Of a stretch of DNA of 64,000 nt, positions 1 through 8,486 are shown in pieces. Positions within the stretch are counted from its first letter, which is position 1, and every line of letters begins with the position of its first letter. Location of the stretch: contig JBGAQP010000017.1 of assembly GCA_044220635.1 (NCBI GenBank), positions 11,711-75,710 on the forward strand, written 5' to 3'. The stretch comes from JBGAQP01 sp044220635. Its GTDB lineage: Bacteria; Pseudomonadota; Gammaproteobacteria; Burkholderiales; Usitatibacteraceae. Made by a program: the position numbers and the translations under genes. The notes below the pieces were generated by a model. The model worked only from the letters and a program-made list of their open reading frames with translations. It had not been told where the DNA came from and did not search any database.

Positions 1-291
1 CGCGGGACCGAAGCGGAACCCGTCCCAGATCTCGCGCTCGAGGTTCTTCTCGCGGCAGAAGAGGATCTCGCGCCTCTTGCGGCCGAGCACCACCACCAGA
101 ACGGCCTCGGGCTCGCGGAAGCCCGTGAGGTAGTAGAAGCTGCTGTCCCAGCGGTAGTCGTAGTGGGAATCGGCGTTGCGCGCCCGCTCGGGGGCGGTGG
201 GCAGGAGCACGACGCCGGAGGCGAGCGTGCGGGCGAGGCGCTCGCGGCGCTTCTGGAACGGCTTGTAGGGGTTCGGGTTCTCGGATTTCAT
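1..291 (-). CDS. pepP: Xaa-Pro aminopeptidase (N-terminal part, gene runs off left edge)
   Basis: Only the first 97 codons are visible. The reading resembles the N-terminal, non-catalytic domain of proteobacterial Xaa-Pro aminopeptidase, a cytosolic metalloenzyme that removes the residue before a proline from peptides. Family blocks NADSHYDYRW (residues 39-48) and FYYLTGFREPEAV (52-64) line up with the E. coli PepP pattern; the metal-binding pita-bread domain would lie outside the window. It follows amgK, murU and the PaiB-like gene on the same strand, the usual place for pepP in Burkholderiales. The ATG is the first plausible start after the preceding stop; a TAGAAT hexamer, part of which is the stop codon of the upstream gene, lies about 60 bases before it and might serve as a -10 element. 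The assignment rests on this one domain only. Confidence 0.85.
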   Translation of the reverse strand, partial: MKSENPNPYKPFQKRRERLARTLASGVVLLPTAPERARNADSHYDYRWDSSFYYLTGFREPEAVLVVVLGRKRREILFCREKNLEREIWDGFRFGPA

Positions 292-349
292 CGGGCGCGG
301 TCGGAAGTGTCGGATGCGCGCGGAATTCGCGCGCGAAAGTGCGCGAATT

Positions 350-988
350 CTACCCCTTTTCCCCCGGGGGAACGGGGCGCGCGGCGCGCATCAGGCCCGC
401 GAGCCCGGCCTCGCCCGAGGCCTCGAGCGCGGCGATGACGCCCTTCGCGTCCGCGGCGGAGCGGTTCTGCGAGAGCTTGAACTTGCCCTCGAGGCGCTCG
501 ACCTCGATCGCGAAGCCGACGATGGCCCCGAGGAGCTTCGCGACGTACTGCGGCGAGAGCTCCGCCATCCGCCAAGGCCGTGGCCGGCCGGCTTCGTAGG
601 TCTGCGAGAGCCGGTCGACGAGGCGCGCGAGGTCCTCCGGAGGGAGGAGCCGCGCGGCGCCGTGGGCGTGCACGACGGCGTAGTTCCAGGTGGGCACGCT
701 CGGCGCGGTCTCGTACCAGGTAGGCGAGACGTACGCGTGCGGCCCCCACAGGATCGCCATCACCTCGGCTGCGGACTCGAGCGAGCGCCAGTGCGGATTG
801 GCGCGCGCCACGTGGCCGAGCAGGCGAAGCCGCCCGTCGGGGCCGCGCTCCGGCAGGAACGGGACGTGGCTCACCGCGAGCCCGCCGGGCCCGGTCGAGA
901 CGAGCGAGCCGAACGCGTGGCGCTCGACGAAGGCGACGAGCGCCTCGCGATCGTCGACGCGGAAGTGCTCCGGATTGTAGAAAGTCAT
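350..988 (-). CDS. PaiB-like FMN-binding protein
   Basis: 212 residues, the usual size of the PaiB/FMN-binding split-barrel family (Pfam FMN_bind_2). Typical blocks are the opening MTFYNPEHF, the strand HVPFLPERG, HVARANPHW near residue 75, and the conserved C-terminal KFKLSQNRS (family KLSQN motif). PaiB of Bacillus was described as a negative regulator of sporulation and protease genes, but most proteobacterial members are uncharacterised and probably bind flavin; no DNA-binding domain is visible, so a regulatory name would be misleading. The start ATG overlaps the murU stop by four bases (ATGA), implying translational coupling to cell-wall recycling genes. Family assignment is firm; function is unknown. 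Confidence 0.85.
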   Translation of the reverse strand: MTFYNPEHFRVDDREALVAFVERHAFGSLVSTGPGGLAVSHVPFLPERGPDGRLRLLGHVARANPHWRSLESAAEVMAILWGPHAYVSPTWYETAPSVPTWNYAVVHAHGAARLLPPEDLARLVDRLSQTYEAGRPRPWRMAELSPQYVAKLLGAIVGFAIEVERLEGKFKLSQNRSAADAKGVIAALEASGEAGLAGLMRAARPVPPGEKG

Positions 989-1686
989 CGCGACAACCTC
1001 CGGTCGAGGGCTTCGAGCTGCTCGCGGGTGCCGACGTTGTCCCAGGCGCCGCGGAAGTGCTCGCCCGTCACGCGCCCGGCGTCGACGAAACGCAACGCCC
1101 AGGGAAAGAGCTTGAGCCAGGTGCCGGGCTCGATGGCGTCGAAGAGCGACGGATGGAACACCGCGATGTTGCCGTAGGTGAGCCAAGGCGGCGAGCGCGT
1201 GACGCGCCCCGCGGCGAGCCCCATGTCGCCCTGCGGGTGCCAGGGGGGGTTGTCCACGAGGACGAAGTGCGCGGCGCGGGCGCCCGGGTCCCGGGCGATG
1301 TCGGCGGCGACGGCCGCGAGCCGGCCGTAGTCGAACTCCGTGTGGATGTCGGCGCTCACGACCGCGAAGGGCGCGCGGCCCAGCAGCGCGAGCGCGCGCG
1401 CGATGCCGCCCGCGGTCTCGAGCGCCGGGGACTCGGGCGAGTAGCGGATGCGCGCGCCGAAGCGCGCGCCGTCGCCGAGCGCGGACTCGATGAGCGCGCC
1501 CAGGTGCGCGTGGTTCACGACGAGCTCGGTGAAGCCCCCGGCGACGAGCCGCTCCACCTGCCACTCGATGAGCGCCCGGCCGCCGGCGGCGAGCAGCGGC
1601 TTGGGCGTCGCGTCGGTGAGCGGGCGCAGGCGTTCCCCGCGCCCCGCGGCGAGCAGCATCGCGCGAAGACCCGCCGGCCGCGCCAT
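985..1686 (-). CDS. murU: N-acetylmuramate alpha-1-phosphate uridylyltransferase
   Basis: 233 residues with a nucleotidyltransferase fold. The N-terminal LLAAGRGERLRPLTD and TPKPLL blocks (about residues 11-32) are the nucleotide-binding signature of sugar-1-phosphate nucleotidyltransferases, and VVSADIHTEFDY holds the metal-binding Asp. MurU converts MurNAc-1-phosphate plus UTP to UDP-MurNAc in the cytosol, the second step of the anabolic peptidoglycan recycling route that bypasses MurA. The gene lies one base downstream of amgK, which supplies its substrate, so the pair is diagnostic; without amgK this would be called only a generic sugar nucleotidyltransferase. It is coupled by a 4-base overlap to the downstream flavin protein gene. 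Confidence 0.9.
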   Translation of the reverse strand: MARPAGLRAMLLAAGRGERLRPLTDATPKPLLAAGGRALIEWQVERLVAGGFTELVVNHAHLGALIESALGDGARFGARIRYSPESPALETAGGIARALALLGRAPFAVVSADIHTEFDYGRLAAVAADIARDPGARAAHFVLVDNPPWHPQGDMGLAAGRVTRSPPWLTYGNIAVFHPSLFDAIEPGTWLKLFPWALRFVDAGRVTGEHFRGAWDNVGTREQLEALDRRLSR

Positions 1687-1687
1687 C

Positions 1688-2680
1688 TCAGAACGTGAGG
1701 CGCGCTTCGCGCCGAACGCCCTCGAGCTCGTCGAGCAGTCGCGCGAGGGGCGCGAGCTCGGCGTAGCGCGCGGCGGTGTGGCGCACGTAGCCGAGGAAGC
1801 GGGGCGTGTCCTCGAGGTATCCGGGCTTGCCGTCGCGGTAGTGCAGACGCGCGAAGATGCCCAGCACCTTGAGGTGGCGCTGCAGCCCCATCCACTCGAC
1901 GTCGCGCCAGAAGTCGGCGAAATCGCCGCGAACCGGCAGGCCCGCCTTGCGCGCGCGCTCCCAGTAGCGGATCGTCCAGTCGATCACGCGCTCCTCCTCC
2001 CAGCTCACGAAGGCGTCGCGGAAGAGCGAGGCGACGTCGTAGCTCAGCGGGCCGTGGACCGCGTCCTGGAAATCGAGGATGCCGGGGTTCGGGTCGCTCA
2101 CCATGAGGTTTCGCGGCATGAAGTCGCGGTGCACGTACACGCGCGGCTCGGCGAGGTTCGCGGCGAGCACCGCGCGAAAGACGCGCTCGAGCGCCTCGCG
2201 CTGCCGGGCGTCGAGCGCCACGCCGAGGTGGCGCCCGACATACCACTCGGGAAAGAGCGCGAGCTCGCGGCCGAGGAGCGCCTCGTCGTAGGGCGGCAGC
2301 TCCCCCTCGCGGCTCGCGGCCTGCCACTTCACGAGCGCCGCGGTCGCATCCCCGAAGAGGCGGTCGGCGTTCGCCGCGTCGAGCGCCTGCAGGTAGGTCG
2401 TGGTGCCCAGGTCGGTCAGCAGGAGGAAACCCTGCCCGGGGTCCTGCGCGAGCACCTCGGGGACGTTCAGACCCGCCGCGCGCAGCATCCCGGCGATGCG
2501 CACGAACGGGCGGCAGTCCTCGCGCTCCGGCGGCGCGTCCATGGCGATGAAGGTCCGCTCCCCGGCGTGCACGCGGAAGTAGCGCCGGAAGCTCGCGTCG
2601 GCCGAGGCGACCTCGCGGCGGAAGTCGGCGCCCGCGAGCGTCTTGCCGAGCCACGCGTCGAGGGCGTCGAGGCGGTCCAT
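1688..2680 (-). CDS. amgK: N-acetylmuramate/N-acetylglucosamine anomeric kinase
   Basis: 330 residues, aminoglycoside phosphotransferase (APH) fold. Visible elements are an N-terminal nucleotide-binding lobe (ADASFRRYFRV), the catalytic loop YVHRDFMPRNLMV (HxDxxxxN, about residues 195-207) and GILDFQDAVHGP, whose Asp binds Mg. AmgK phosphorylates the anomeric carbon of MurNAc (and GlcNAc) to feed MurU, recycling wall sugars independently of fosfomycin-sensitive MurA. The ATG chosen begins MDRLDALDAWL, where family similarity starts; the frame is open further upstream but that would run into lptD on the other strand. It is the first gene of the minus-strand unit and is divergent from lptD, an arrangement common in betaproteobacteria. 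Confidence 0.9.
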   Translation of the reverse strand: MDRLDALDAWLGKTLAGADFRREVASADASFRRYFRVHAGERTFIAMDAPPEREDCRPFVRIAGMLRAAGLNVPEVLAQDPGQGFLLLTDLGTTTYLQALDAANADRLFGDATAALVKWQAASREGELPPYDEALLGRELALFPEWYVGRHLGVALDARQREALERVFRAVLAANLAEPRVYVHRDFMPRNLMVSDPNPGILDFQDAVHGPLSYDVASLFRDAFVSWEEERVIDWTIRYWERARKAGLPVRGDFADFWRDVEWMGLQRHLKVLGIFARLHYRDGKPGYLEDTPRFLGYVRHTAARYAELAPLARLLDELEGVRREARLTF

Positions 2681-2702
2681 GGAGGGTGAAGCGGTGCGGG
2701 CT

Positions 2703-2730
2703 TTGCGTGTATCCTTCGCGATTCTAGCAT
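2703..2730 (+). promoter_or_regulatory. Putative sigma-70 promoter for lptD operon
   Basis: TTGCGT and TAGCAT separated by 16 bases lie in the 69-base gap between divergent amgK and lptD. The complementary strand carries TAGAAT (from 2726 down to 2721), which could be the -10 for amgK, so the two promoters would overlap. Neither has a full consensus; this is a pattern match only. Confidence 0.35.
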
Positions 2731-2749
2731 CGTGCCCCGCCGCTCCCGG

Positions 2750-4960
2750 ATGCCTTCCCGTCACCGCCCGCTGGCGCTCGCGATCGCGTGCGCGCTCGCC
2801 TCGGCCGGAGCCGCCGCGCAGGACGAGGGCCCGCGGCTCAGGCTCGACCGCGCGATCGCGCCCGCTCCGACGCACCTCGAGCGCGACGGGGCGCGGTTCC
2901 TCGCCGCCGACCGCGTGGAGGGCGAGCGCGACCGCAGCATCACCGCGACCGGCAGCGTGTCCCTGCGCCAGCGGGGCGCGGCGGTGTTCGCCGACCGGAT
3001 CGAGTACCAGGTCGGCGAGCAGACGGCGATCGCGACCGGCAACGTGCGCCTCGACCGCGACGGCGACACGGTGAGCGGCCCGCGCCTGAGCTACCGGCTC
3101 GCCGACGACACCGGCGAGATGGAAGCGCCCGTCTTCGCCTTTCCCCTGAAGGCCGACCGCAAGAGCGCCGCCCGCGGCAAGGCGCTGCGCGCCGTGCTCG
3201 AGGACCGCTCGAGGAGCCGCCTGCACCAGGCCGAGTACACGACCTGCCCCCTGCCGCGCGACGACTGGGTGCTCAGCGTGCGCGAGCTCGAGATCGACGT
3301 GTCGCGCAACGTCGGCACCGCGTACAACTCCACCGTCTATTTCCTGGGGCTGCCGATCCTCTACTCGCCCTGGCTGTCGTTCCCGATCGACAACGCGCGC
3401 AAGAGCGGCTTCCTCGCGCCCACCTTCGGCTCGTCCGGCCAGAGCGGCTTCGAGGTGTCGCTCCCGTACTACTGGAACCTCGCCGAGAACCGCGACGCCA
3501 CGCTCACGCCGAAGCTCTTCACCAAGCGCGGCCTGCAGCTCGGCGGCGAGCTGCGCTACCTCGAGCCGCGCTTCTCCGGCCAGGTGGAGGCCGAGTTCCT
3601 GCCCAACGACCAGATCGCGGAGCGCGACCGCTACCTCGTCGGCATCCGCCACTTCCACGCCCTGCCCTTCGGCTGGACCGCGGCGCTCAGCGCGCAGAAG
3701 GTTTCCGACGACGACTACTTCCGCGACCTGTCGACGCGGCTCGCGGCGACCTCGCAGACGAACCTCCCGCGCGACCTGATCTTCGGCTACGGCGACGACA
3801 GCTGGGCCCTTTCCGCCCGCGCGGTCGCCTACCAGACGCTGCAGGACCCGCTGGCGCCCGTGACCGTCCCGTACCGCATCCTGCCGCAGCTGCTCGCCTC
3901 GGGGCTCAAGCCCAACTGGCGCGGGGCCGACCTGCAGTTCACGGGCGAGCTCTCGAACTTCCGCCATCCGGAGCTCGTGGCCGGCCAGCGGCTGATCGCC
4001 TACCCGTCGGCCGCGCTGCCGCTGCGCCGCCCCTACGGCTACCTCACGCCCAAGCTCGGCTACCACTACACGCGCTACAACGTCTCGGAGAACGCCGAGG
4101 GCGTCGAGGAGGGCACGCGCTCGCTGCCCGTGGCGAGCGTGGACGCGGGCCTGTACTTCGACCGTCCCTACCAGTTCGCCGGCCGGGGATTCCTGCAGAC
4201 CCTCGAGCCGCGGCTCTACTACCTCTACGTCCCTTTCCGCGACCAGTCGCGCCTGCCGAACTTCACCACCGCCGAGAGCGACTTCAGCTTCGCGCAGCTC
4301 TTCAACGAGAACCGCTTCGTGGGGGGCGACCGGATCGGCGACGCGAACCAGGTGACGGTCGCCCTCACGACGCGGCTGGTCGAGGCGGCGACGGGGCTCG
4401 AGCGCCTGAAGGCGGCGATCGGGCAGGTCTACTACTTCGACACGCAGCAGGTGACCCTCACGGGGCCGCCGCGCGACGCGAAGACCTCGGACCTGCTCGC
4501 CGTCGCCTCCGCGCAGCCCACGTCCGCGTTCGCGATCGACGCAGCCCTGCAGTTCAATCCCGACGGCGGACGCGCGGAGCGCGCCGCGCTCGCGGCGCGC
4601 TACAACCCGCGGCCCGGGAGCATCTTCAACGCCGCGTACCGCTACACGCGCGACGCCATCGACCAGGTGGACTTCTCGGCGCAGTGGCCCCTCGGGCGCG
4701 GATTCACCGCCGTCGGGCGCTGGAACTGGAGCCTCAGGGACCGCAAGCTCCTCGAGGGGCTGGTGGGCTTCGAGTATAATGCCGGCTGCTGGGAGCTTCG
4801 CGCGGTGGCCCACCGCTTCATCACGGCGACCCAGCAGGTTTCGACCTCCTTCCAGATCCAGCTCGAGCTATCCGGCCTGTCGAAGATCGGCATCAACCCG
4901 CTGGAGACGCTGCGCCAGAACATCGCTGGGTACCGCAAGTCCGACGAGATCGCACGATGA
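2750..4960 (+). CDS. lptD: LPS-assembly outer membrane protein LptD
   Basis: About 736 residues. Starting at this ATG gives a clean signal peptide (MPSRHRPLALAIACALASAG, cleavage near AAAQ); an in-frame GTG 18 bases upstream would add six residues. After it comes the periplasmic OstA/LptA-like jellyroll (about residues 60-170) and then a long C-terminal beta-barrel with alternating aromatic strands. LptD with lipoprotein LptE inserts lipopolysaccharide into the outer leaflet. Only two cysteines remain in the mature protein (near residues 166 and 680), whereas E. coli has four. The gene heads an operon with surA, pdxA and rsmA; its TGA overlaps the surA ATG. SurA assists folding of outer membrane barrels including LptD. 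Confidence 0.95.
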   Translation: MPSRHRPLALAIACALASAGAAAQDEGPRLRLDRAIAPAPTHLERDGARFLAADRVEGERDRSITATGSVSLRQRGAAVFADRIEYQVGEQTAIATGNVRLDRDGDTVSGPRLSYRLADDTGEMEAPVFAFPLKADRKSAARGKALRAVLEDRSRSRLHQAEYTTCPLPRDDWVLSVRELEIDVSRNVGTAYNSTVYFLGLPILYSPWLSFPIDNARKSGFLAPTFGSSGQSGFEVSLPYYWNLAENRDATLTPKLFTKRGLQLGGELRYLEPRFSGQVEAEFLPNDQIAERDRYLVGIRHFHALPFGWTAALSAQKVSDDDYFRDLSTRLAATSQTNLPRDLIFGYGDDSWALSARAVAYQTLQDPLAPVTVPYRILPQLLASGLKPNWRGADLQFTGELSNFRHPELVAGQRLIAYPSAALPLRRPYGYLTPKLGYHYTRYNVSENAEGVEEGTRSLPVASVDAGLYFDRPYQFAGRGFLQTLEPRLYYLYVPFRDQSRLPNFTTAESDFSFAQLFNENRFVGGDRIGDANQVTVALTTRLVEAATGLERLKAAIGQVYYFDTQQVTLTGPPRDAKTSDLLAVASAQPTSAFAIDAALQFNPDGGRAERAALAARYNPRPGSIFNAAYRYTRDAIDQVDFSAQWPLGRGFTAVGRWNWSLRDRKLLEGLVGFEYNAGCWELRAVAHRFITATQQVSTSFQIQLELSGLSKIGINPLETLRQNIAGYRKSDEIAR

Positions 4961-6318
4961 AGCCCGCCGCAACCCGCACGCACGCCGCCCGCGGCCTCCT
5001 CGCCGCATTCCTCGCGACGGCGCTCGCGGCCGCCGCGCAGTCCGGCGCTCCCGCGCCCCGGCTCGAGACGCGGCTCGCGAACACGCCCTCGCGCGTCGTT
5101 CCCGTCGACCGGATCGTCGCCGTGGTGAACGACGAGGTGATCACGAACAACGACCTCAACGACCGCGTGAACCTGATCCTGAACCAGATGCGGCGCCAGG
5201 GCGGGCAGCTGCCCGCGCAGGACGCGCTCACGCGCCAGATCCTCGAGCGCATGATCAACGACCTCGTCCAGATCCAGCTCGCCAAGGAGACGGGGATCAA
5301 GGTCGACGACCTCACCCTCGACAAGACGATCCAGCGCATCGCCGAGGAGAACAACCTCTCGATGACGGCGTTCCGCGCCGCCCTCGAGCGCGACGGCGTG
5401 CGCTACGCGCGCTTCCGCGAGGACATCCGCAACGAGATCCTGCTCACGCGCCTGCGCGAGCGCGAGGTCGAGAACAGCGTCGTCGTCACCGACGCCGAGG
5501 TCGAGACCGAGCTCGCGCGCGAGGCGAAGGAGAAGTCGGGCGATTCCGAGTACCGCCTCTCGCACGTGCTCGTCCTCGTGCCGCCCCAGGCCGGCGCCGA
5601 CCAGATCGAGGCGCGCCGGCGCCGGGCGCTCCAGGCGCTCTCGGAGCTGCGCCGCGGCGGCGCCTTCGCGCAGGTCGCCGCGACCTACTCGGACGCCCCC
5701 GACGCCCTCCAGGGCGGAAACCTCGGCTGGAGATCCTCGGGGCGCCTGCCCGCGCTCTTCCTCGAGGCGATCGAGAAGCTCCAGCCGGGGGAGGTCACCG
5801 ACATCCTGCGCAGCCCCAACGGCTTCCACATCGTGAAGCTCCTCGAGAAGCGAGGGCGCGCGGCCGCCGCCGGCATCCAGCAGACGCGCGTGCGCCACAT
5901 CCTGCTTCGCGCCCGCGAGGGCGTCTCCGAGGCCGAGGCGCGAGAGCGCCTTGCCCGGCTGCGCGCGAGGATCGTGGCCGGCGAGGACTTCGCCGAGCTC
6001 GCGCGCCTGAATTCCGACGACGCCTCCGCCCCGAAGGGCGGCGAGCTCGGCTGGGTCGCTCCGGGCGACACGGTGCCCGAGTTCGAGCGGGCGATGAACC
6101 AGCTCGGCCCGGGCGCGATCAGCGAGCCGGTGCAGACGCCGTTCGGCTGGCACCTGGTGCAGGTGCTCGAGCGGCGCTCCGACGAGCTCTCCGAGGACCG
6201 CAAGAAGCTCGCCGCCCGCCAGGCGGTGCGGCTGCGCAAGGCCGACGAGGCCTACCAGGACTGGCTGCGCCAGACGCGCGACCGCGCCTTCGTCGAGAAC
6301 CGCCTCGACGAACGCTAG
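4957..6318 (+). CDS. surA: Periplasmic peptidyl-prolyl isomerase and chaperone SurA
   Basis: 453 residues with a signal peptide (MKPAATRTHAARGLLAAFLA, cleavage after an Ala-rich stretch near residue 27), an N-terminal SurA domain beginning VDRIVAVVNDEVITNNDL, and two parvulin (PpiC/rotamase) domains whose opening strands read YRLSHVLVLVP (about 200) and TRVRHILLRARE (about 310). SurA escorts unfolded outer membrane proteins across the periplasm. Both rotamase domains end with the expected GGxLGW blocks (GGNLGWRSSG and GGELGWVAPG), so neither looks degenerate. Translation is coupled to lptD through an ATGA overlap. Confidence 0.96.
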   Translation: MKPAATRTHAARGLLAAFLATALAAAAQSGAPAPRLETRLANTPSRVVPVDRIVAVVNDEVITNNDLNDRVNLILNQMRRQGGQLPAQDALTRQILERMINDLVQIQLAKETGIKVDDLTLDKTIQRIAEENNLSMTAFRAALERDGVRYARFREDIRNEILLTRLREREVENSVVVTDAEVETELAREAKEKSGDSEYRLSHVLVLVPPQAGADQIEARRRRALQALSELRRGGAFAQVAATYSDAPDALQGGNLGWRSSGRLPALFLEAIEKLQPGEVTDILRSPNGFHIVKLLEKRGRAAAAGIQQTRVRHILLRAREGVSEAEARERLARLRARIVAGEDFAELARLNSDDASAPKGGELGWVAPGDTVPEFERAMNQLGPGAISEPVQTPFGWHLVQVLERRSDELSEDRKKLAARQAVRLRKADEAYQDWLRQTRDRAFVENRLDER

Positions 6319-6340
6319 CCCGGCACCGCGACCGCCTTCC

Positions 6341-7318
6341 GTGGGCACGCCCGCCCCCCTGATCGCCGTCACCGCGGGGGAGCCGGCCGGCATCGGCCCC
6401 GACCTCTGCGCCCTGCTCGCCGGCGAGCGCTTCCCCGCGCGGCTCGTCTTCCTCGGCGACCGCGCGGTGATCGCCGATCGCGCGCGCCGGCGCGGCCTCG
6501 CGTTCGACCTTCCCGGCTACACGGATCGCGCCGGCGCGAGCGTGGCCTCGCTGCTCGCGATTCCCGCTCCGGCCCCGGTCCGCGCCGGGCACCCCGACCC
6601 GGCCAACGCCCGCCACGTGCTCGCACTCCTCGACCGCGCGCTCGCAGGCTGCCTCGCGGGGGAGTTCGACGCGATGGTGACCGCGCCCGTCCAGAAGAGC
6701 GTCATCAACGAGGCGGGCATCCCGTTCACGGGCCACACGGAATACCTCGCCGCGCGCACGGGCACCCCGCGCGTGGTGATGATGCTCGCCGGCGGGGGGC
6801 TGCGCATCGCGCTCGCCACGACGCACCTGCCGCTCGCGCAGGTGCCGGCGGCGATCACGCGCGAGGCGCTGGAATCCACGGTACGCATCGTCGAGGAAAG
6901 CCTGCGCACGCGCTTCGGGATCGCCCGTCCGCGGATCCTGGTGGCGGGGCTCAACCCCCACGCCGGGGAGGCGGGGCACCTGGGCCGCGAGGAGATCGAG
7001 GTGATCGCCCCGGCGATCGCCGCGCTCGCCGCCTCGGGCCTGGCGGTCTCGGGCCCCTACCCCGCCGACACGCTCTTCACGCCGGCCATGCTCGCGGGAG
7101 TGGACGCGGTCGTCGCGCTCTACCACGACCAGGGGCTGCCGGTCCTCAAGCGCGCGGCCTTCGGCGCGGCCGTGAACGTGACGCTCGGGCTTCCGGTGAT
7201 CCGGACCTCCGTCGACCACGGCACCGCGCTCGACCGCGCGGGCTCGGGCGAGATCGACGCCGGCAGCCTGCGCGCGGCGATCGCGCTCGCCTGCGAGCTC
7301 GCCGCCCGGCGGGGCTGA
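6341..7318 (+). CDS. pdxA: 4-hydroxythreonine-4-phosphate dehydrogenase
   Basis: 325 residues, the usual PdxA length. The N-terminal ITAGEPAGIGPDL-like block (ITVTAGEPAGIGPD here reads as AVTAGEPAGIGPDL), the metal-ligand motif FTGHTEYLA (about residue 130), NPHAGE (about 207) and YHDQGLPVLK (about 263) are all present, supplying the three metal-binding histidines. PdxA oxidises 4-phosphohydroxy-L-threonine in the DXP-dependent vitamin B6 route, in the cytosol. The GTG start at 22 bases after the surA stop gives the family N-terminus directly; no ATG fits. The surA-pdxA-rsmA order is conserved in many gamma- and betaproteobacteria. Confidence 0.95.
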   Translation: MGTPAPLIAVTAGEPAGIGPDLCALLAGERFPARLVFLGDRAVIADRARRRGLAFDLPGYTDRAGASVASLLAIPAPAPVRAGHPDPANARHVLALLDRALAGCLAGEFDAMVTAPVQKSVINEAGIPFTGHTEYLAARTGTPRVVMMLAGGGLRIALATTHLPLAQVPAAITREALESTVRIVEESLRTRFGIARPRILVAGLNPHAGEAGHLGREEIEVIAPAIAALAASGLAVSGPYPADTLFTPAMLAGVDAVVALYHDQGLPVLKRAAFGAAVNVTLGLPVIRTSVDHGTALDRAGSGEIDAGSLRAAIALACELAARRG

Positions 7319-7320
7319 GG

Positions 7321-8097
7321 ATGGCGCCGCTCGCGCGCCCCCGGAAGCGCTTCGGGCAGCACTTCCTCACCGACCGCCACTATCTCGCGCGCATCGTCGC
7401 GGCGATCGCCCCGCGGGCCGGGGAGGCGATGGTCGAGATCGGCCCGGGCCCCGGGGCACTCACCGCGGAGCTCGCCGCAGTGATCCGGCCGCTTCACGTC
7501 GTGGAGATCGACCGCGACCTTGCCGGGGAGCTGCGCCGGCGCTACGCCGACGGGGCGGTGGTGGTGCACGAGGGCGATGCGCTCGACTTCGACTTCGCCG
7601 CGCTCCCCGCGCCGCTGCGCGTGGTGGGAAACCTCCCGTACAACGTCTCCACGCCCCTGCTCTTCCACGTCGCCGGCTTCGCCGAGCACGTGCGCGACTG
7701 CGCCTTCCTGCTGCAGCGCGAAGTGGTCGAGCGGATGGTCGCCGGGCCCGGCACGCGCGAGTACGGGCGCCTTTCCGTGATGCTCCAGTCCCGCTTCGCG
7801 ATGCGGCTCGCCTTCCGCGTGCCGGCCGGGGCGTTCACGCCGCCGCCCAAGGTGGAGTCGGCGTTCGTGCTCATGACGCCGCTCGGACCGGACCGGGTCC
7901 GCGCCGCCGACGAGGCGCTCTCGCCGCCCCTCGCCGCCGCCGCCTTCTCGCAACGGCGCAAGACCCTGCGCAACGCCCTGCGGGAGCTCGCGCCGCCCGA
8001 GGCCTTCGCCGCGGCGGGCATCGACGCCGGCCGGCGCGGGGAGACGCTCTCCGTAGCGGAATTCGTCCGGCTCGCCGACGCCGCCGCCGCGCGCTAG
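7321..8097 (+). CDS. rsmA: 16S rRNA dimethyladenosine transferase (A1518/A1519)
   Basis: 258 residues. It opens with RKRFGQHFLTD, the KsgA/RsmA hallmark, followed by the SAM-binding motif VEIGPGPGALT (about residue 38) and the catalytic NLPYNVSTPLLF (motif IV NLPY, about residue 102). The enzyme dimethylates two adjacent adenines in helix 45 of 16S rRNA during late 30S assembly. It starts two bases after the pdxA stop and ends the plus-strand operon; its last four bases overlap the end of convergent gloA, so no terminator hairpin fits between them. Confidence 0.96.
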   Translation: MAPLARPRKRFGQHFLTDRHYLARIVAAIAPRAGEAMVEIGPGPGALTAELAAVIRPLHVVEIDRDLAGELRRRYADGAVVVHEGDALDFDFAALPAPLRVVGNLPYNVSTPLLFHVAGFAEHVRDCAFLLQREVVERMVAGPGTREYGRLSVMLQSRFAMRLAFRVPAGAFTPPPKVESAFVLMTPLGPDRVRAADEALSPPLAAAAFSQRRKTLRNALRELAPPEAFAAAGIDAGRRGETLSVAEFVRLADAAAAR

Positions 8098-8477
8098 GCG
8101 CGCTCGATGAACTCGATCTTGTAGCCGTCGGGGTCGGCGACGAAGGCGATGACGCTCCCGCCGTACTTCATCGGCCCGGCCTCGCGCGTGACCTTGCCGC
8201 CGCGCGCCCGGACCGCCTCGCAGGCCGCGCGCGCGTCGGGGACCGCCACGGCGAGGTGGCCGAATCCCGTGCCGAGGTCGTAGGACTTCGTGTCCCAGTT
8301 GTGGGTGAGCTCGATGACGGCGTGCTCGGACTCGTCGCCATAGCCGACGAAGGCGAGCGTGAAGCGCCCCTCGGGATAGTCCTTGCGGCGCAGCAGCTTC
8401 ATCCCGAGCGCCCCGGTGTAGAAGTCGATCGAGCGCTCGAGGTCACCGACGCGGATCATGGTGTGGAGCATGCGCAT
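8094..8477 (-). CDS. gloA: Lactoylglutathione lyase (glyoxalase I)
   Basis: 127 residues, a single glyoxalase/VOC domain pair. MRMLHTMIRVGDLERSIDFY supplies the first metal-ligand His, ELTHNWDTKSYDLGTGFGHL the middle ligands and KIEFIE the final Glu, the exact E. coli-like GloA pattern. It isomerises the methylglyoxal-glutathione hemithioacetal to S-lactoylglutathione in the cytosol. It is the last gene of a minus-strand run and sits nine bases after the DUF45 peptidase gene. Confidence 0.95.
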   Translation of the reverse strand: MRMLHTMIRVGDLERSIDFYTGALGMKLLRRKDYPEGRFTLAFVGYGDESEHAVIELTHNWDTKSYDLGTGFGHLAVAVPDARAACEAVRARGGKVTREAGPMKYGGSVIAFVADPDGYKIEFIERA

Positions 8478-8486
8478 GCCTGCCTC

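Noticed and set aside
359..372. Perfect 14-base palindrome TTCCCCCGGGGGAA
   Set aside because: It lies inside the last codons of the PaiB-like gene, has no loop and no T-run, and can arise by chance from C/G runs.
2681..4813. N-terminal extension of amgK across the divergent lptD gene
   Set aside because: The frame happens to stay open, but kinase similarity begins at the ATG at 2680 and the extension is antisense to lptD.
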